In this document: positions 7,931 to 17,315 of the stretch, one piece after another | Position numbering within the stretch: position 1 is the stretch's first letter | Layout: each line of letters opens with the position of its first letter | Source of the DNA: Bryobacteraceae bacterium | Lineage (GTDB): Bacteria > Acidobacteriota > Terriglobia > Bryobacterales > Bryobacteraceae | Direction: 5' to 3' | Assembly (NCBI GenBank): GCA_019748195.1 | Contig: JAIEPW010000044.1 | Location: 62,001 to 126,000, forward strand | DNA: 64,000 bases | Made by a program: the position numbers and the translations under genes | Notes under the pieces: model-generated | The model's input: only the letters and a program-made list of their open reading frames with translations | Told to the model about the DNA's origin: nothing | The model's database searches: none

Positions 7931-8145
7931 CTTCTGGTCTGCTCCATCGCGGTCTGGGGGATCTCTGTCCCGCTCTGAAACTACTGCACCGCCCCCTTCC
8001 CGCCGCTCCGCCGCCGCCCTATGCCGTTGAAAAGAGGCAGACAATAATTCCCGTTCCGCTGTCACTGCCGCTTCTCGCCGCCCGCCCCTGCAGCTTCCCG
8101 CCGGGATTGATAGCATCGAAAGCGCCCTTCGAAAGGCGAATTCCT
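7931..8145. other. Junction between phage block and host genes
   Basis: These 215 bases separate the divergent phage and host transcription units. I see no integrase, tRNA gene or clear direct repeat that would mark an attachment site, and no convincing promoter of the -35/-10 type. An open frame reads through most of it on both strands, but the composition looks like high-GC shadow coding. Confidence 0.4.
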
Positions 8146-9396
8146 ATGACACGCCGCGATGCAGTAGTCTCCTCCGCCCTGGCAGCCTCCTTGTTCGGAC
8201 TCCCCGCGAACGCCGCCGCCGGCAAGCTTGCCCCCATCCCCAAGCCCGAACTCCATGCTTCCGACCCCGAAGCCTTCTGGAAGAAAGTGCGCGACCACCA
8301 ATTCCTGCTGCCCCCCTGGCGATCGTTCCTCAACAACGGCAGCCTTGGAATCGCGCCCCGCCCCGTCGTCGCCCACGTCAGCGATTACCTCGCCCGCTAC
8401 GCCGCGCTCGATGTCACCGAGTACCCCCGCTGGGGCTATGAAACGATGGACGCCCAACGCGAGACACTCGCCGCCTTCGTGGGATGCCGCAAGGACGAGC
8501 TCGCGCTCCTCCACAACGCCACCGAGGGCCTCAGCCTCGTCGCCAACGGCATTGATCTCAATCCCGGCGACGAGGTCGTCATGACCAGCCTGGAACACCC
8601 CAGCGGCAAGGCCGGCTGGGCCATGCGCGCCAAACGCCACGGCATCACTGTCCGTGAAGTCGCGATGCCTTCCGTCCCCGCCAACCCCGGCGAGCTCGCC
8701 GGCCTCATGACCTCCGCCATCGGCCCCCGCACCCGTGTCCTCTTCTTCAGCGGTATTTTCAGCCCCACCGGCTGGATCATGCCCGTCCGCGAAATCTGCG
8801 ACTTCGCACGTTCCAGGGGCGTCATTACCGTCGTCGACGGCGCTCACATGCACGGCCAGATTCCGGTGAAAATCTCCCATCTGAACTGCGACTACTTCAC
8901 CGGTAGCCCCCACAAGTGGATGTTTGCTCCCGCCGGCTGCGGATTCTTGTACATCCGCGAGGAAAACCTCGACCGGCTCTGGCCCCTCACCGTCACCGGC
9001 GACTGGGACAACCGCGACATGAAAGCCGGACGCTTCATGCGCCTGGGAACCAACAACCGCGCCATCATGGAAGGTCTTATCGCCGGCATGAAGTTCGGCG
9101 AACAAATCGGCTGGGATCGCATTTACGCCCGCATCCACCAACTCGCGCGCCGCGTCCTGGAGCGCGCCCGCGACCTGCCAGGCATCCTCGATCTCGCTAC
9201 CCCCGGCGACGACCGCATGTTCGGCGCGCTCACCACCATCCGCTTCCGCAAGGATCCCGCCCGCTTCTGGGAAGAAACGCGGAAACGCAAAATCTGGACC
9301 CTCGAAGGACCGCAGGTCCGCATCTCCACCCACATCCACACCCGCCCTCAGGACATCGATCAGTACTTCGATCTCATGCGAAAGGTGCTGGGATGA
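8146..9396 (+). CDS. Exported class V aminotransferase-like PLP enzyme
   Basis: A 416-residue fold-type I PLP protein of the class V aminotransferase / cysteine desulfurase / isopenicillin epimerase-like group. The Schiff-base lysine is K257 in GSPHKW, and the cofactor aspartate is D231 in DGAH. The N-terminus (MTRRDAVVSSALAASLF) looks like a twin-arginine signal with an Ala-rich cleavage region near residue 25, so the folded enzyme is probably exported after PLP insertion. ATG 8146 was chosen because it begins the signal; the frame is open further upstream. It overlaps the next gene by ATGA, suggesting a shared transcript with the gamma-glutamyltransferase. The substrate is unknown. Confidence 0.85.
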   Translation: MTRRDAVVSSALAASLFGLPANAAAGKLAPIPKPELHASDPEAFWKKVRDHQFLLPPWRSFLNNGSLGIAPRPVVAHVSDYLARYAALDVTEYPRWGYETMDAQRETLAAFVGCRKDELALLHNATEGLSLVANGIDLNPGDEVVMTSLEHPSGKAGWAMRAKRHGITVREVAMPSVPANPGELAGLMTSAIGPRTRVLFFSGIFSPTGWIMPVREICDFARSRGVITVVDGAHMHGQIPVKISHLNCDYFTGSPHKWMFAPAGCGFLYIREENLDRLWPLTVTGDWDNRDMKAGRFMRLGTNNRAIMEGLIAGMKFGEQIGWDRIYARIHQLARRVLERARDLPGILDLATPGDDRMFGALTTIRFRKDPARFWEETRKRKIWTLEGPQVRISTHIHTRPQDIDQYFDLMRKVLG

Positions 9397-11111
9397 GACG
9401 GCGGAAAATACTCTTCATCGCGACGGCCTTAACACTCATGCAAACGGATTCCCCCGCTCAATCGCGCGACTACGCGCGATCCATGACCATTTCCCAGGGC
9501 GGGATCGTCGCCACTTCCCAAACGCTGGCTTCCCAGGCCGGCGCCATGATCCTCGCCCGCGGCGGCTCCGCCGTCGACGCCGCCATCGCCGCCAACCTCG
9601 TTCTCGGCGTCGTCGAGCCGATGATGTGCGGCATCGGCGGCGACCTCTTCGTGATCCATCGCGACGCCCGGACCGGTAAGCTGACCGGCCTCAATGCCTC
9701 CGGACCCGCCCCGCGAGGCCTCAGCCTGGAAACGCTCGCCAAGGCCGGCATCAACGGCGTGCCCTCTTCCGGAATCCACACCGTCACGGTTCCCGGCGCC
9801 GTGCGCGGCTTCGCGGAAATTCACCGCAGGTTCGGCAAGCTTCCCTGGAAGGACCTGTTCCAGCCCGCTATCTACTTCGCGGAGAACGGTTTCCCCGTCA
9901 CGGAACTGATTCAGTGGGATTGGGACGCCTCCCGGTCGAAACTCATGGGGGATGCCAACGCTACCGCCGTCTTCCTCAAGGACGGCCAGGCGCCCCGCGT
10001 CGGCGAAATCTTCCGCAATCCCCGGCTCGCCGCGGCTTACCGCTCGCTGGCCGCCGAAGGCCCCGATTCCTTCTACCGCGGCGCGCTGGCGCAGGCAATT
10101 CTGAAAACCTCCCGCAGACTCGGAGGCTTCCTCAGCGCCGAGGACCTGGCTTCCTTCGAAGTCGAATGGGTTCAGCCCGTTTCCGTGGACTACCGCGGCT
10201 GGAAGGTCAGCCAGTTGCCGCCCAACGGCCAGGGCATCGGCACCCTGGAAATGCTGAACATCATGGAAAATTTCCCGCTGAACCAGATGATGCCCTACTC
10301 CGCCGATGCGCTCCACGTCAAAATCGAAGCGCAAAAGCTCGCCTACCAGGATCAGCGCCGTTACATCGCCGACCCCCGCGTCAGTGCCGTGCCCACCGCC
10401 GGACTTCTGTCCAAAGCCTACGCCAAGGAGCGTGCCAGGAGTATCGATTACAAGAAGGCCGATTGCGACCCCGTCCCCGGAAATCCTCCCCGGGAGTCCG
10501 GTAACACCATCTACCTGGCCGCGATTGACCGCGACGGCAACATCGTGTCCTGGATTCAGAGCATCTCGGATATCTTCGGCTCCGGCGTGGTCGTCGACGG
10601 TTACGGATTCCACCTGCATGACCGCGCCGCGGCGTTCAGTTCGGATCCTAACCATCCGAACGTCCTCAAGCCCGGCAAGCGCCCGTACCACACCATTATT
10701 CCCGGCTTCCTGCAAAAGGATGCCCGGCACATCGGCTTCGGCATCATGCGCGGGATGAATCAGCCGCAGGCGCAGGCCCAGTTCGTCTCCTATGTTGTGG
10801 ATCACAATATGAATATCCAGCAGGCCCTGGAGGCGCCGCGTTTCTCCAAGATTTCGCTCGGCGGCTGCGATGTGCGGATGGAACGCCGCGTCCCCGCCAC
10901 CGTGCGCGACGAGCTCGAGAAACGCGGGCACTGGATCAGCGATGTGGGCGATTTTTCCGGGCTGATGGGCGGCGGACAGGCGGTCTCTCTGGACTCCAGC
11001 ACCGGAGTCAAGTACGGCGCTTCCTCGCCCCGCAAGGACGGCGCGGCGATTCCCGAGCCTGAAAACTACTTCCAGCCGGCCGTGACGCCGAAGAAGAGCC
11101 GCGGCAAATAG
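9393..11111 (+). CDS. Gamma-glutamyltransferase family protein
   Basis: A 572-residue exported N-terminal-nucleophile hydrolase. A signal peptide covers residues 1-23 (MRRRKILFIATALTLMQ). The N-terminal half has family landmarks such as GGSAVDAAIAANLVLGV and GIGGDLF. The self-cleavage threonine that starts the small subunit should be T372 in SGNTIYLAAID; the usual second Thr and His after it are replaced by Ile and Tyr. The end has GGGQAV. Such enzymes transfer or hydrolyse gamma-glutamyl groups of glutathione and peptides in the periplasm. The start overlaps the upstream stop by ATGA. The altered residues after the nucleophile leave the exact substrate open. Confidence 0.88.
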   Translation: MRRRKILFIATALTLMQTDSPAQSRDYARSMTISQGGIVATSQTLASQAGAMILARGGSAVDAAIAANLVLGVVEPMMCGIGGDLFVIHRDARTGKLTGLNASGPAPRGLSLETLAKAGINGVPSSGIHTVTVPGAVRGFAEIHRRFGKLPWKDLFQPAIYFAENGFPVTELIQWDWDASRSKLMGDANATAVFLKDGQAPRVGEIFRNPRLAAAYRSLAAEGPDSFYRGALAQAILKTSRRLGGFLSAEDLASFEVEWVQPVSVDYRGWKVSQLPPNGQGIGTLEMLNIMENFPLNQMMPYSADALHVKIEAQKLAYQDQRRYIADPRVSAVPTAGLLSKAYAKERARSIDYKKADCDPVPGNPPRESGNTIYLAAIDRDGNIVSWIQSISDIFGSGVVVDGYGFHLHDRAAAFSSDPNHPNVLKPGKRPYHTIIPGFLQKDARHIGFGIMRGMNQPQAQAQFVSYVVDHNMNIQQALEAPRFSKISLGGCDVRMERRVPATVRDELEKRGHWISDVGDFSGLMGGGQAVSLDSSTGVKYGASSPRKDGAAIPEPENYFQPAVTPKKSRGK

Positions 11112-11146
11112 CCTTTACGTACTAAAGTTTCCACGGCCCTGCCGAT

Positions 11147-12037
11147 ATGCAGGACGTGGTTCCAACGGCCGAACGACGCACCGACTATCGGGAGAAAGCC
11201 CTGCGTTCGCTCGCCGGGCTCCCGCCGTTCTCTCCTGTTCTCAACCGCTTGCTCGCCACCCTGGCGCAGGAAAACATCTCCTTCGCCAAGGTTGGCGACC
11301 TGATCGAAAAGGACACCGTGGTCGCCGGCAACGTACTGCACCTGGTGAATTCCGCCCTTTACGCCCGCCGCGGCACCATCAACTCCGTACGCCACGCCGT
11401 TTCTCTGCTCGGAATCAACAAGCTCCGCAATGCCGTCCTCGGCATGTCCATCACCCGGATGTGGAACGAAGTCCGTACCCCGGCCGGCTGGTCCATGGCC
11501 CGATTCAATGCGCACTCGGCCGCAACCGCCATTCTCTCCGACCTGCTCGCCCAGCGCCTGAACGTGAACTATCCGGAAGGAGCCTTCATCGCCGGATTGC
11601 TCCACGATATCGGCCGGCTGCTGATCGCCTTGGGCCTTCGCGAAGAGTATGCCGAGATTCAGAAACAGTACGATCGCGGCGGCCGGAGCTGGGTGGAATG
11701 CGAACGCTTCGTCATCGGCATCACCCATCCGGAGTTATCCGCCGCCGCAATGGCCCACTGGAACCTGCCCCTGCCCATTCAGGTCGCGGTCGAATTCCAC
11801 CACCGGCCCGAAGCCGATCCCACGGAACTCGAACCCGGCGTCTGGGCCCTCAGCGCCGTCGTCCACGCCGCCAACCACTACGTCAACGGACTCGGAACAT
11901 CCATCCTGGCCGCGTCCAGTGACGCCGACACGCCGCAGGCCGACATCCTCCAGTCCGTCGGTCTGGGCGACACCCTCCCCAATCTGCTCGCCGAGTTCCA
12001 GGCCGAGTACGACAGCCTCGCCCAGTTCTTCCGGTAG
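11147..12037 (+). CDS. HDOD domain protein
   Basis: A 296-residue soluble protein made almost entirely of one HDOD domain. Recognisable parts are an N-terminal LPPFSPVLNRLLATL helix, the segment VVAGNVLHLVNSALYA, SVRHAVSLLGINKLRNAV, and the metal-site-like GLLHDIG near residue 145. HDOD proteins are non-catalytic or degenerate relatives of HD phosphohydrolases and act as regulators in signalling, often linked to motility or second messengers. No GGDEF, EAL or receiver domain is fused here. No ribosome site stands out before ATG 11147. It ends 3 bases before the stop of the convergent methyltransferase. Confidence 0.85.
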   Translation: MQDVVPTAERRTDYREKALRSLAGLPPFSPVLNRLLATLAQENISFAKVGDLIEKDTVVAGNVLHLVNSALYARRGTINSVRHAVSLLGINKLRNAVLGMSITRMWNEVRTPAGWSMARFNAHSAATAILSDLLAQRLNVNYPEGAFIAGLLHDIGRLLIALGLREEYAEIQKQYDRGGRSWVECERFVIGITHPELSAAAMAHWNLPLPIQVAVEFHHRPEADPTELEPGVWALSAVVHAANHYVNGLGTSILAASSDADTPQADILQSVGLGDTLPNLLAEFQAEYDSLAQFFR

Positions 12038-12040
12038 ATG

Positions 12041-12778
12041 CTACTTGCGGAAAAAGAAAATGTGCTGTCTCGGCAACACACCCGAAACCCTCTCCAGCTT
12101 GAACCCCTCCGCCTCTAACTCCGCCCGCACTTCCGCCACGCTCATCTTGTGCTCAAAGCGGATCGGCACCGAGGGATCTTCCTTCCGGTACTCCAGCAGA
12201 ACCAGCCGGCCCTCCGGCTTCAAGGCTTCCTTCATCTTCTGCAGCATCCGTTGCGGCTCGGAAAACTCGTGATACACGTCCACCAGGAGTATGTAATCGC
12301 AGCTCGATGGCGGCAGCTTCGGATCGGTGGTGGTGCCCAGCACCGTTTCCACGTTGCGCAGCGTCGTCCGCCCCAGGCGTTCCTTCAGCAGGTTCAACAT
12401 CTCCGGCTGGATGTCACTGGCAAACACCTTTCCCGATGGTCCCACCCGCTCCGCCAACCGGATGGTGAAATAACCGACGCCCGCGCCCACGTCTCCAATC
12501 ACCATCCCCTTGCGGATCTTCATCTCGTCCAACGCTTTGTCCGGTTCTTCCTCGCTGTCGCGCTCGCTTCGCACCAGCCAGTCCGACCCCACCACCCCCA
12601 TTACCTGCGCGATTCGGCGTCCGCTGACCGGGTGCCGGTCCTGTGCCCGGGCAACCTGATTCGCCTGTACCAGTACCAGCGCCGCCGCGGTAACCCAACG
12701 AGCTATTTGCCAAAAACCGGCAAGCCGTATAGAGTGTTCAAAGACCCGACTATTCGGTAAACTTATGAGGAAATTCAA
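12041..12778 (-). CDS. SAM-dependent methyltransferase, exported or membrane-anchored
   Basis: A class I methyltransferase with motif I as VIGDVGAGVGYFT, an acidic motif II region (VFASDIQPEML) and a post-I stretch CDYILLVDVYHEF. It is preceded by a hydrophobic stretch (WVTAAALVLVQANQVARAQ) that looks like a signal peptide or anchor, which is unusual but recurrent for acidobacterial proteins of this type. The start is uncertain: TTG at 12778 with AAGGA upstream is preferred because an ATG at 12868 would overlap the divergent lipoprotein by over 100 bases. The substrate is unknown. Confidence 0.75.
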   Translation of the reverse strand: MNFLISLPNSRVFEHSIRLAGFWQIARWVTAAALVLVQANQVARAQDRHPVSGRRIAQVMGVVGSDWLVRSERDSEEEPDKALDEMKIRKGMVIGDVGAGVGYFTIRLAERVGPSGKVFASDIQPEMLNLLKERLGRTTLRNVETVLGTTTDPKLPPSSCDYILLVDVYHEFSEPQRMLQKMKEALKPEGRLVLLEYRKEDPSVPIRFEHKMSVAEVRAELEAEGFKLERVSGVLPRQHIFFFRK

Positions 12779-13328
12779 TCCGTTTTCCTTTGCCGTGTAC
12801 GCCAGCAGACGCTCCGGCCTTCTGATCGGTTCCCTTCTGATGCTGGCCGCCTGCAATTCGCCGGACAAAGCTCCCCCCCAAGCCGAGTTCCAGATGGGCG
12901 AGCGCTTCTCTCTTGGTCCGCTTACCTACAATGTTCAGGAAAGCGCCTGGCGTAGTCAATTGGGTGATGCCGGCCGATCCCGCCACCCGGAACAGCGTTT
13001 CCTCCTGGTCACCGTCAGCATTCAGAACAATAGCAACTCCGAAGTTACCATCCCGCCGTTCGTCGTAAGAACCGCCGCCGGTCAGGAGTTTACCGAATTG
13101 AGCAACGGCGAGGGCGTGGACCACTGGCTCGGGCTCATCCGCACCATCAAGCCCAAACAATTCATGGACGGCGTGATCCTTTTCGACGTTGCGCTGGCCA
13201 GCTACAAATTGAAACTCACCCACTCGAGCGACACGGAACAGGAGCGCGTCGCGTTCGTGCCCATTCCCGCGCGCATCGACATCGAGCAACCCATCGCCCC
13301 GATACCAGGCGCGCCGCCGCAGCCTTGA
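12765..13328 (+). CDS. Lipoprotein, DUF4352-like
   Basis: A 187-residue exported lipoprotein. The signal peptide ends in a lipobox (LMLAAC), so Cys is expected to be lipidated near residue 29. The mature part begins with FQMGERFSLGPLTYNVQ and contains RFLLVTVSIQNNSNSEVTIPP, the beta-sandwich pattern of DUF4352/telomeric-repeat-factor-like extracellular domains; the C-terminus is Pro-rich. The role is unknown. It is divergent from the methyltransferase, overlapping its likely start by 14 bases, and is followed by another exported beta-rich protein. Confidence 0.75.
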   Translation: MRKFNPFSFAVYASRRSGLLIGSLLMLAACNSPDKAPPQAEFQMGERFSLGPLTYNVQESAWRSQLGDAGRSRHPEQRFLLVTVSIQNNSNSEVTIPPFVVRTAAGQEFTELSNGEGVDHWLGLIRTIKPKQFMDGVILFDVALASYKLKLTHSSDTEQERVAFVPIPARIDIEQPIAPIPGAPPQP

Positions 13329-13348
13329 CCGCGCGCTATCCTGGGCGT

Positions 13349-14188
13349 ATGGGACGCCCGCTTTTGTTGCCTGGTGCCCTCTGCACCGCGTTCCTGGCCC
13401 TCGGGCAGGTTCGTATCGATTCCCCCAGCCTGCATCAGTTCGACAGCGGGCCTCCGCTCACCGTGGAGCACCGTTTCCTGACCGGAGAGCACGTCTTCTT
13501 CCGCTTCGCCGTCACCGGGCTCAAGAAGATCGACAAGAACGACGACGAATTCGTGGAGGCAAGTTGGCGCGCCGAAATCCGCGACCCCGCGGGCACGCTT
13601 CTGGTGGAGCCCCGCGCCGGCAAGATCGCGCAGCAGGTTTTCGCCGAGGACAAGGAATGGAAACCCATTGTGCGCCAGGACTTCCTGATCCCACCGCTGG
13701 CGCCCTCAGGCGTCTACAAGATCTCCATCAAGCTGAAAGATGAGTTCGGCAATTCCGAAGCTTCCGCCGAGATCCCGTTTTCCGTGCGCGGCCATGACGT
13801 GGAACCCAGTGACTCCCTGGTGGTCCGCAACTTCCGCTTCCTGCGTTCCGAGGAAGACCGTAACCCGCTGCGAGACGCTGTATACGCCCGCGGCTCCACC
13901 TTGTGGGCGCGCTTCGATATCGCCGGGTATCAGTTGGGCGCGGGCAACCGCTACGACGTGGAGTACAGCCTGGCGATCCTCAATGCGGAAGGCAAGGAGT
14001 TGTTCGCTCAGGAGCAGCCTGCCGTCGAACAGGGGCAGTCCTTCTACCCCCGGCGCTACACGCCTGGCGCCGTCAGCCTCAGCGTGGACAAGGACACCCT
14101 GCCCGGCAACTATCAGTTGCTGCTGCGGGTCCGCGACCGCTCCAACAATCAGACCGCGGAGCTGCGGACCGCCTTCCGCGTGGAGTGA
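13349..14188 (+). CDS. Exported beta-rich protein of unknown function
   Basis: A 279-residue protein from ATG 13349 with an N-terminal signal peptide (MGRPLLLPGALCTAFLALGQ). The frame is open back to TTG 13325, but the ATG places the signal correctly. The mature part is two or three Ig-like beta domains, with segments such as FFRFAVTGLKKI, SGVYKISIKLKDEFGN and LPGNYQLLLRVRDRSNN, and no cysteines in the mature part. No enzyme motif is visible. It follows the DUF4352-like lipoprotein closely and probably shares its transcript. Its 3' end overlaps the hydrogenase protease gene by 40 bases in convergent orientation. Confidence 0.65.
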   Translation: MGRPLLLPGALCTAFLALGQVRIDSPSLHQFDSGPPLTVEHRFLTGEHVFFRFAVTGLKKIDKNDDEFVEASWRAEIRDPAGTLLVEPRAGKIAQQVFAEDKEWKPIVRQDFLIPPLAPSGVYKISIKLKDEFGNSEASAEIPFSVRGHDVEPSDSLVVRNFRFLRSEEDRNPLRDAVYARGSTLWARFDIAGYQLGAGNRYDVEYSLAILNAEGKELFAQEQPAVEQGQSFYPRRYTPGAVSLSVDKDTLPGNYQLLLRVRDRSNNQTAELRTAFRVE

Positions 14189-14619
14189 CCGGCCAGCGAC
14201 TCCGCCACCACCGCCGCCATTTCCTCCACCACCCGGCAAGCCCGTTCCGACAATCGCTCGCCCGGGCCGAACTGAAACGCGCTGCCAACCACCAGCTTCG
14301 CGGGCGGCGCGTCCCCGTATAGATCCTGGGTGAACGCCAGCAGCGATTCGGGCGAGTGATAATGCGTCAGCAGGCGCCCTGGCGCGGCGGCGGGCGATAG
14401 CGAGGTCACGCGCACCCCGATTTCCAGTCCCGCGTCCAGAAACCACACCTCGGAAGCCTCGGCGATGGCGGACGCCAGCTCCGGAGTCAACTGCTGGCAG
14501 GTGATCACGGTCGCCGTCCGCGGCGGCAGCAGCAGCTCGATCTTCTCCGCCGCCCGGATGCCCAGCGCATCGTCGCCGCGCAGCGGGTTGCCGTATCCGA
14601 TAATCAGCGGCTTCTTCAT
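14149..14619 (-). CDS. hoxW: Hydrogenase maturation protease (HoxW/HyaD type)
   Basis: A 156-residue peptidase family M52 protein. The N-terminus has the diagnostic IIGYGNPLRGDDALG pattern; the aspartate of the DD pair binds nickel of the hydrogenase precursor. A second family element is WFLDAGLEIG near residue 60. It removes the C-terminal peptide of the hydrogenase large subunit once the NiFe(CN)2CO centre is inserted. It is the last gene of the hox operon, 13 bases after hoxH, which identifies its substrate. Overlap of 40 bases with the convergent upstream gene is visible. Confidence 0.9.
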   Translation of the reverse strand: MKKPLIIGYGNPLRGDDALGIRAAEKIELLLPPRTATVITCQQLTPELASAIAEASEVWFLDAGLEIGVRVTSLSPAAAPGRLLTHYHSPESLLAFTQDLYGDAPPAKLVVGSAFQFGPGERLSERACRVVEEMAAVVAESLAGHSTRKAVRSSAV

Positions 14620-14632
14620 GGTTCGCCTCGCG

Positions 14633-16057
14633 TTATCTTCTCCGGACGTCCAGCAAGCCGCCGGAGACGTCGCGCAACTCCACTTCGAGCGGCATTTGCC
14701 CGTAGGCGTGCGTGGAGCAGCTCAGGCATGGGTCGAACGCCCGGATTACCGCTTCCACGCGGTTCAACGCGCCTTCCGTCAACCGCTCCCCGTCCACAAA
14801 CCGCTGCGCGGTCTGCAATACGCCGCGGTTCATCGCCAGGTTGTTGTGCCCGGTGGCGATGATCAGATTGGCCCAGCGCACCAGCCCGTCGCGGTCCACC
14901 TTGTAGTGATGCAGCAGCAGCCCGCGCGGCGCTTCCGCCATCGCGATGCCCTCTTCGGCGTTCACGGCCGCCTGCGCCCGCACATGCGTGTCCAGGATTG
15001 CGGGTTCGTTCAGCAATTGCTCGATGCGCTCCAGGCAGAACAGCATCTCCACCATGCGCGCCTGGTGGTAGTGAAATGAGGCGAGCGCCGGGCCCTTGGA
15101 CAAGGCCCGCAAGTCTTCCAGTTCCCGGTCCGCGCGCGGCGTACCGCACCGCCTGGCGATGTTCAGCCGGGCCAGCGGTCCTACCCGGTAAATGCCATCC
15201 GGATACCCGAACGGCTTGTAATAGGCCGACTTCAGGTACGAATCGTGTTCATTGATCTCGCCGATGTACTCCGGATACGCTCCGGCCGCGAAGCCGTCCT
15301 TCACCACCGCCCCGCCCGAGCCGATTACTCTTGCCGGACCATTGTAATGTTCCAGGTCCCCGTGGTCGTCCACCAGACCCAGGAACAGGGAAGGGAAGTG
15401 CGCGAACGAATCCACTTCTTCCGGGAATTGGGCGAACAACTCCTTGAACTGATCCAGCCGCCGGTTCAGCGCCACCAGCCCCTCCGGCAGCAGATCCCGG
15501 ATCTGATCGCGCTTCTCCGCCGTCAGCGGCGCGCTGACCCCGCCCGGCACCACCCACGCCGGATGGATGCGTTTGCCGCCCAGGATCTCGATGATGGTCT
15601 GCCCCACCTGCCGAAGCCGGATGCCGTCGCGCGCCACTTCGGGATGGGTTTGCGCCAGCCCGAAAAGGTTCCTTCGCAGCGGATCGGAATCCATGCCCAG
15701 CAGCAGGTCCGGCGAGGAGAGATGAAACAGGCTGAGCGCGTGCGATTGCAGGATCTGCGCCAGGTTCAAGATCCGGCGCAGGTGGACCGCCGTCTTCGGG
15801 ACCGCCACCGCGAGAATCGCGTCGCAAGCCTTGGCCGAGGTAATCAGATGGCTGACCGGGCAGATGCCGCAAATGCGCGCCATCAGGGCCGGCATCTCGT
15901 GAAACGGGCGGTTCTCGCAAATCTTCTCGAACCCGCGAAACTGCGTGACGTGAAAGCGCGCGTCCGCCACGCGGCCCTGCTCGTCGAGCTGAATCGTGAT
16001 CTTGGAATGCCCCTCGATGCGCGTCACGGGGTCGATTACCAGAGTTCGTTTCGTCAT
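14633..16057 (-). CDS. hoxH: [NiFe]-hydrogenase large subunit HoxH
   Basis: A 474-residue catalytic subunit. The four nickel-iron ligands are in RICGICPVSH (C63, C66) and DPCLSCSTH (C444, C447). The protease cut is expected after H450, releasing a 24-residue peptide, so the gene encodes a proper precursor. Length and lack of a signal peptide match cytoplasmic group 3d HoxH rather than membrane uptake hydrogenases. ATG 16057 was chosen over an upstream TTG because GGAG lies six bases before it. It starts one base after hoxY ends. It oxidises H2 or reduces protons, exchanging electrons with HoxY. Confidence 0.95.
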   Translation of the reverse strand: MTKRTLVIDPVTRIEGHSKITIQLDEQGRVADARFHVTQFRGFEKICENRPFHEMPALMARICGICPVSHLITSAKACDAILAVAVPKTAVHLRRILNLAQILQSHALSLFHLSSPDLLLGMDSDPLRRNLFGLAQTHPEVARDGIRLRQVGQTIIEILGGKRIHPAWVVPGGVSAPLTAEKRDQIRDLLPEGLVALNRRLDQFKELFAQFPEEVDSFAHFPSLFLGLVDDHGDLEHYNGPARVIGSGGAVVKDGFAAGAYPEYIGEINEHDSYLKSAYYKPFGYPDGIYRVGPLARLNIARRCGTPRADRELEDLRALSKGPALASFHYHQARMVEMLFCLERIEQLLNEPAILDTHVRAQAAVNAEEGIAMAEAPRGLLLHHYKVDRDGLVRWANLIIATGHNNLAMNRGVLQTAQRFVDGERLTEGALNRVEAVIRAFDPCLSCSTHAYGQMPLEVELRDVSGGLLDVRRR

Positions 16058-16058
16058 G

Positions 16059-16604
16059 TCACGCTCCAAACCGGGTCAGTTTTCTCAGTTCCGGCTTCCT
16101 TCCCGCAAGCAACTCCGACACCGCGTAGTGAATTGTCTCCGCCGAAGGAGGACAGCCCGGGATGTACACGTCCACCGGCACCACCGCGTGCACCGGACGC
16201 GCCGCCTGCAGCAGCACCGGGATCACGCCGCGCGGCCGCGGCGCGGGCGCCGTGACGTTCTCGTCGTAAGCCCGGCTGAGCACCGGCTCCACACCGAACG
16301 GATTCCGCATGGTCGGCACGTTGCCCGCCACCGCGCAATCGCCCAGCGACACCAGCACCCTGGTGTGTTCCCGAATGTGCCGGATCTTGCGCAGATCCTC
16401 CTCGCTCGATACCGCGCCCTCCACCAGCGTGATATCCACGATCTCCGGAAAATCCTTGCGGTCCACCAGGGGGCTGTATACCAGCTCCGCCCGCGCCGCC
16501 ACTTCCAGCAGCCGTTCGTCCATGTCCAGGAACGACATGTGGCACCCGGAACAGCCGTCCAGCCACACCGTGGCCAGCTTTGCCTTGGTTACCGGTTCAG
16601 ACAT
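16059..16604 (-). CDS. hoxY: [NiFe]-hydrogenase small subunit HoxY
   Basis: A 181-residue small subunit carrying the proximal [4Fe-4S] cluster. Ligands are C18 and C21 in [10 protein letters not shown]90 in GDCAVAGN and C151 in PGCPPSA. It lacks the Tat leader and extra clusters of membrane-bound hydrogenases, as expected for the soluble NAD-linked type. ATG 16604 has GGGGAGGAAATC directly upstream and overlaps the end of hoxU by 8 bases. It passes electrons between HoxH and the diaphorase subunits HoxU, HoxF and HoxE. Confidence 0.95.
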   Translation of the reverse strand: MSEPVTKAKLATVWLDGCSGCHMSFLDMDERLLEVAARAELVYSPLVDRKDFPEIVDITLVEGAVSSEEDLRKIRHIREHTRVLVSLGDCAVAGNVPTMRNPFGVEPVLSRAYDENVTAPAPRPRGVIPVLLQAARPVHAVVPVDVYIPGCPPSAETIHYAVSELLAGRKPELRKLTRFGA

Positions 16605-17313
16605 GATTTCCTCCCCGCATCAGCGTCAGATAGGGCAGAAAACGTCTCTGCTTCGCCATCTCTCCCGCCGACTTGCCTTTTTCGCTCAGCGCGCCAGTGG
16701 GACATACCTGGACGCACTTGCCGCAACTGGTGCAACTCGCCGATTCGCCCCACGGCTGCGCCAGATCCGTGATCACCAGGCAGTCCGCGCCGCGGCCCAT
16801 GACGTCCCAGGTGTGCGCGCCTTCGATCTCGCCGCAAACCCGCACGCAGCGCAGGCACAACACACAGCGGTTGTGGTCGGCGACAAACCGGGCGTGGCTG
16901 GAATCCACCGGCAGCGCGGGATAACGGTAGGGGAAGCGGATGTGATCCACCCCCAGCGTTTGCGCCAGCCATTGCAGGTCGCAGTGCCCGTTGGATACGC
17001 ACACGCTGCAAATGTGATTGCGCTCGGCAAACAGCATCTCCACCGTCATCCGCCGGTATTTCAACAGCCGCTCCGATTCGGTTTTCACTTTCATGCCCTC
17101 GGCGATGCGGGTGACGCACGCCGGCAGCAGCCGCGCCGCCCCTTCCACTTCCACCAGGCATACCCGGCAGGCGCCCGCCTCCGGCAAACCCGGCACATGA
17201 CACAGCGTGGGAATGCGGATGTGATGCTCGCGCGCGACTTCCAGAATGGTGCTCTCCTCAAGACCCGACACGTCCTGGCCGTCAATCTGGCACGTAAGAA
17301 CTCGTCCCGCCAT
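16597..17313 (-). CDS. hoxU: Hydrogenase diaphorase subunit HoxU
   Basis: A 238-residue iron-sulfur protein related to the N-terminal part of NuoG. A plant-type [2Fe-2S] domain has C38, C49, C52 and C66. A His-Cys3 cluster motif follows (H100, C102, C105, C111). Two [4Fe-4S] ferredoxin motifs are at C150/C153/C156/C160 and C194/C197/C200/C204. The length equals that of cyanobacterial HoxU. It wires HoxF to HoxY. It begins 2 bases after the hoxF stop and overlaps hoxY by 8 bases, consistent with tight translational coupling. Confidence 0.95.
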   Translation of the reverse strand: MAGRVLTCQIDGQDVSGLEESTILEVAREHHIRIPTLCHVPGLPEAGACRVCLVEVEGAARLLPACVTRIAEGMKVKTESERLLKYRRMTVEMLFAERNHICSVCVSNGHCDLQWLAQTLGVDHIRFPYRYPALPVDSSHARFVADHNRCVLCLRCVRVCGEIEGAHTWDVMGRGADCLVITDLAQPWGESASCTSCGKCVQVCPTGALSEKGKSAGEMAKQRRFLPYLTLMRGGNHV

Positions 17314-17315
17314 GG

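Noticed and set aside
8062-9339. A 425-codon minus-strand frame opposite the class V aminotransferase
   Set aside because: It shadows a gene with an intact PLP site; composition is Gly/Ala/Val/Glu-rich with no conserved motif.
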